The position numbers were made by a program, and so were the translations under genes. Under the pieces are notes generated by a model. That model did not search any database and was not told the DNA's origin. It saw only the letters and a list, made by a program, of their open reading frames with translations. This document shows positions 5,821 through 7,873 of a DNA stretch of 7,873 bases, in pieces; position 1 is the stretch's first letter, and every line of letters starts with the position of its first letter. Source of the DNA: Methanobacteriota archaeon (lineage in GTDB: Archaea > Halobacteriota > Methanomicrobia > Methanomicrobiales > Methanoculleaceae); NCBI GenBank assembly GCA_023457135.1, contig JAEWMO010000008.1:1-7873 (forward strand), read 5' to 3'.

Positions 5821-6261
5821 ATGCAGGGGATTACCGGGCACGAGCTCTCCTCACGCAAGGCTGAATACCTCAAGTACATTCATATGCAGGGCGACGTCGT
5901 GAAGACAACCGAGATCGCCGCCCGGTTCTCGGTCGCGCCCTCGACGGTGACCAAAGCCCTCACGGAGATAGCAAAAGCGGGATACATCGAGCATACGCCG
6001 TATCACGGGGTGCGGCTCACGCCCGCGGGCACCGAGTACGCCCGGTTCCTGCTCCGGCGTCACCGGATCGTCGCCCTGGTCCTCAGCCGCTACGGCCTCG
6101 AGCCCGACGAGGCCTGCAAGGAGGCGGCGAAGATAGAGCAGTGCTTCTCAAAAGACCTCACGAACAGGATATGCTCCTCGCTCGGACACCCGATGATGAG
6201 CGGCTGCGGGGAGATCGAGCACGACCACTGCTGCTGCCCCTCCTGCGGGCGCCAGGGGTGA
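5821..6261 (+). CDS. DtxR/MntR-family metal-dependent transcriptional regulator with a Cys/His-rich tail
   Basis: A predicted DNA-binding repressor that senses a divalent metal and probably controls the adjoining znu-type importer. The 146-residue protein has an N-terminal winged helix (about 8-72): helix pair AEYLKYIHMQGDVVKTTEIAA split around residue 25, recognition region VAPSTVTKAL (38-47), and wing YHGVRLTPAG (61-70). A dimerisation/metal domain follows (about 73-126), with RRHR (79-82), AAKIEQCFS (102-110) and SLGHP (120-124). There is no SH3-like third domain. The tail 128-143 has Cys129, His134, His136, Cys137-139 and Cys142. By eye against MntR, His81 and Glu106 keep the ligand positions, but Lys18, Ala103 and Gln107 replace Glu11, Glu99 and His103; Cys108 follows. 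The metal could therefore be bound differently, perhaps Zn via Cys. The next gene starts 66 nt downstream on the same strand. Family is sure; metal and target are inferred. Confidence 0.9.
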   Translation: MQGITGHELSSRKAEYLKYIHMQGDVVKTTEIAARFSVAPSTVTKALTEIAKAGYIEHTPYHGVRLTPAGTEYARFLLRRHRIVALVLSRYGLEPDEACKEAAKIEQCFSKDLTNRICSSLGHPMMSGCGEIEHDHCCCPSCGRQG

Positions 6262-6327
6262 CGGCACAACGTTTTTACAGCCGCAGAGATGAATATTTAG
6301 ACCCACACCAAATTCCGGGTGAGGTAC
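6262..6327 (+). promoter_or_regulatory. Promoter region of the znu-type importer genes
   Basis: Two TATA-like elements are visible: GTTTTTACA at 6271-6279 (RNA start near 6301, leader about 27 nt) and AATATTTA at 6292-6299 (start near 6322, almost leaderless). The T5 run at 6272-6276 may also mark the 3' end of the regulator transcript. GGTGA at 6318-6322, 5 nt before the ATG at 6328, is a clear ribosome binding site and favours the first element. I see no palindrome shared with the region upstream of the regulator gene. Confidence 0.45.
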
Positions 6328-7227
6328 ATGGGATCAGGAAAAAGAGGCCGAAAAATCCCGTTAACACGAATTCTGGCAGCGGTTTTAGTCCTTCTGCTGG
6401 CAGCAGCCACAGCGGGATGCACCGGAGCCGACCGGCAGCAGGATGAACGGATCGTCGTCGCAGTCACCATACCCCCCGAGCAGGAGTTCGTCGAACGGGT
6501 GGGAGGGGATAACGTCCGGGTGGTCCTGCTGGTGCCGGCGGGAGCCGACCCGCACACCTACGAACCGCCGCCCGGAGTCCTCGCCGACGTCGCGGAGGCG
6601 GACGTATACGCCGCGGTGGGGTCGGGGATAGAGTTCGAACTCGCCTGGAAGGATAAGATCGCCTCCTTAAACCCCGATATGCTGGTCGTCGACTGTTCGC
6701 GCGGCATCGACCTCATCTCGGCCGGCGAGGACGACCATGCGGGGACCGACCCGCACATCTGGCTCTCCCCCCGGAATGCGAAGATCATGGTCGAGAACAT
6801 CCGCGAGGGGCTTGTTGCGGCCGACCCGGAGAACGCCGACGAGTACGACCGGAACGCCGGGGCTTACCAGGCGGAGCTCGACGCCCTGGACGCTGAGATC
6901 GCCGGTGCGCTCGCCGAATCGGGGGTGGAGAAGGTCATGGTCTACCACTCGTCGTGGGCCTACCTTGCCAGAGATTACGGTTTTGAGGAGGTCCCGATCG
7001 AGAGCGAGGGCAAAGAGCCCTCGCCGCAGCGGCTGGAGCATCTCATCACGCAGGCAGAGGAGGAGAAGATCCGGGTGATCTTCGCATCGCCCGAGCACTC
7101 CACCCGGAGCGCTGAGGTGATAGCAGACGAGATCGACGGGACCGTGGTGCTGGTAAGCCCGCTCGAGAAGGAGTACCTGGAGAATATGCGGCGCGTCGCA
7201 GCGGCATTTGCGGAGAGCAGCCCATGA
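6328..7227 (+). CDS. znuA: Zinc-type ABC transporter substrate-binding lipoprotein (cluster A-1)
   Basis: Captures a transition metal, most likely Zn2+, outside the membrane and delivers it to its ABC permease. The 299-residue protein starts with a basic stretch (GKRGRK), a hydrophobic segment at 15-30 and a lipobox-like TAGC ending at Cys31, so it is probably an anchored lipoprotein. The mature part matches the ZnuA/TroA family: VPAGADPHTYEPPP (69-82) with His76, TDPHIWLSP (140-148) with His143, YHSSWAYLA (206-214) with His207, and ASPEHS (253-258), where Glu256 is a candidate fourth contact. Three His ligands favour zinc over manganese, though the family is not always decisive. The loop before His143 is short and acidic with one His (EDDHAG), unlike the long His-rich loop of many bacterial ZnuA proteins. 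The ATG at 6328 has GGTGA 5 nt upstream; a GTG at 6319 in the same frame overlaps that site and is unlikely. Its stop overlaps the ATPase start (ATGA). Confidence 0.92.
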   Translation: MGSGKRGRKIPLTRILAAVLVLLLAAATAGCTGADRQQDERIVVAVTIPPEQEFVERVGGDNVRVVLLVPAGADPHTYEPPPGVLADVAEADVYAAVGSGIEFELAWKDKIASLNPDMLVVDCSRGIDLISAGEDDHAGTDPHIWLSPRNAKIMVENIREGLVAADPENADEYDRNAGAYQAELDALDAEIAGALAESGVEKVMVYHSSWAYLARDYGFEEVPIESEGKEPSPQRLEHLITQAEEEKIRVIFASPEHSTRSAEVIADEIDGTVVLVSPLEKEYLENMRRVAAAFAESSP

Positions 7228-7873
7228 GCGGTGCCCCGGTGATCGAGGTCGAGGACGTCTGGGTCAGGTTGCACGGCCGGGACGTGCTCGAGGGGGTGAG
7301 CCTCGCCATCCGCCCAAACGAGTTCTACGCGATCATCGGGCCGAACGGCGGCGGCAAGACGACACTCCTCCGGGTGATCCTCGGCCTCCTCCCTCCCTCC
7401 CGCGGCGTCGTCCGGATCCTCGGCAGCACCGAGGCGGCAATGCGCAGGTTCCTCGGCTACGTTCCCCAGTTCAGGACGTTCGATTTCGATTACCCCATCA
7501 CCGTGCGGGAGATGGTCCTCTCCGGCCGGCTCGGCCACATCACCCGCTTACCGAGGCGCTACGATGAGGCAGACCACGCCCGTACGGAGGAGGCGCTCGA
7601 GACGATGGGCATCGCCGGTCTTGCCGACCGGCAGATCCGCGACCTCTCGGGCGGGGAGCAGCAGCGGGTGATCATCGCCCGGGCGCTCGTCGGCGACCCG
7701 AAGGTGCTTCTCCTCGACGAACCGACGGTCTACGTGGACGCCCCGACAGAGGCGCAGTTTTACGAGATCCTCGATAGGCTCCGCGACAGGATGGCGATCG
7801 TTCTCGTAACCCACGACATCGGGGTGATCCCGGAGCACGTGACCCGGGTCGCGTGCCTGAACCGGCGCATCTA
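7224..7873 (+). CDS. znuC: Zinc-type ABC transporter ATP-binding protein (cut by window edge)
   Basis: ATPase subunit of the metal importer, acting on the cytoplasmic face of the membrane. The 216 codons present include every nucleotide-binding motif: Walker A GPNGGGKT (39-46), Q-loop Gln82 (YVPQ), signature LSGGEQQR (141-148), Walker B VLLLDEP (161-167), D-loop region TVYVD (168-172) and switch His197 (VTHD). The FDFDYPITVREMVLSGR segment (86-102) is typical of the Zn/Mn importer ATPases and supports the pairing with the ZnuA protein. Only the C-terminal end is missing. Its ATG overlaps the znuA stop by 4 nt, indicating translational coupling. A permease gene (znuB) is expected just beyond 7873 but cannot be seen. 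Confidence 0.93.
   Translation, partial: MSGAPVIEVEDVWVRLHGRDVLEGVSLAIRPNEFYAIIGPNGGGKTTLLRVILGLLPPSRGVVRILGSTEAAMRRFLGYVPQFRTFDFDYPITVREMVLSGRLGHITRLPRRYDEADHARTEEALETMGIAGLADRQIRDLSGGEQQRVIIARALVGDPKVLLLDEPTVYVDAPTEAQFYEILDRLRDRMAIVLVTHDIGVIPEHVTRVACLNRRI

Noticed and set aside
1..7873. CRISPR array, insertion sequence, tRNA or rRNA genes
   Set aside because: No evenly spaced direct repeats with unique spacers, transposase motifs, terminal inverted repeats or recognisable RNA-gene sequence were found; the only regular repeats are the coding HEAT units.

Overview
The window looks like chromosome of a GC-rich methanogenic euryarchaeon, probably a Methanoculleus-like member of the Methanomicrobiales. 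This is inferred from gene content and sequence style and was not searched. The clues are codons ending mostly in G or C, AT-rich TATA-like boxes just upstream of starts (several implying very short leaders), archaeal-type GGTG/GAGG ribosome binding sites, an archaeal nadX-nadA-nadC operon and an archaeal/eukaryotic-type (e-MtaB) tRNA methylthiotransferase. All genes are intact except the two cut by the window edges. No rRNA, tRNA, CRISPR array, insertion sequence or integrase was seen.

Layout: (1) 1-681, minus strand: a fungal-type cytosine deaminase followed 6 nt later by the N-terminal 80 codons of an exported acetolactate decarboxylase that runs off the left edge. (2) 682-821: an AT-rich intergenic region holding the promoter candidates of that pair. 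(3) 822-1896: two divergent genes, a five-unit HEAT-repeat protein (minus) and an unrecognised acidic protein (plus), sharing one short TATA-containing gap. (4) 1919-4434, minus: the operon nadX-nadA-nadC (aspartate dehydrogenase, quinolinate synthase, quinolinate phosphoribosyltransferase), with gaps of only 2 and 6 nt. It encodes the oxygen-independent route from aspartate to nicotinate mononucleotide. (5) 4435-4562: a divergent control region with a perfect 15-bp interrupted palindrome. (6) 4563-5777, plus: the radical-SAM tRNA t6A methylthiotransferase. (7) 5821-7873, plus: a DtxR/MntR-type metalloregulator, a zinc-type substrate-binding lipoprotein (ZnuA) and its ATPase (ZnuC, cut by the right edge; a permease is expected next).

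The genes make sense as three working units: NAD synthesis, tRNA modification, and metal import with its own regulator. NadA and the methylthiotransferase are both iron-sulfur enzymes, and they sit next to the metal-handling genes. I do not see a clearly new multi-gene system. The points most worth following up are the metalloregulator, whose canonical MntR/DtxR ligands are largely replaced and which carries a Cys/His cluster at its C-terminus; the palindrome in the nadX/methylthiotransferase gap; and the pairing of a fungal-type cytosine deaminase with an exported acetolactate decarboxylase.
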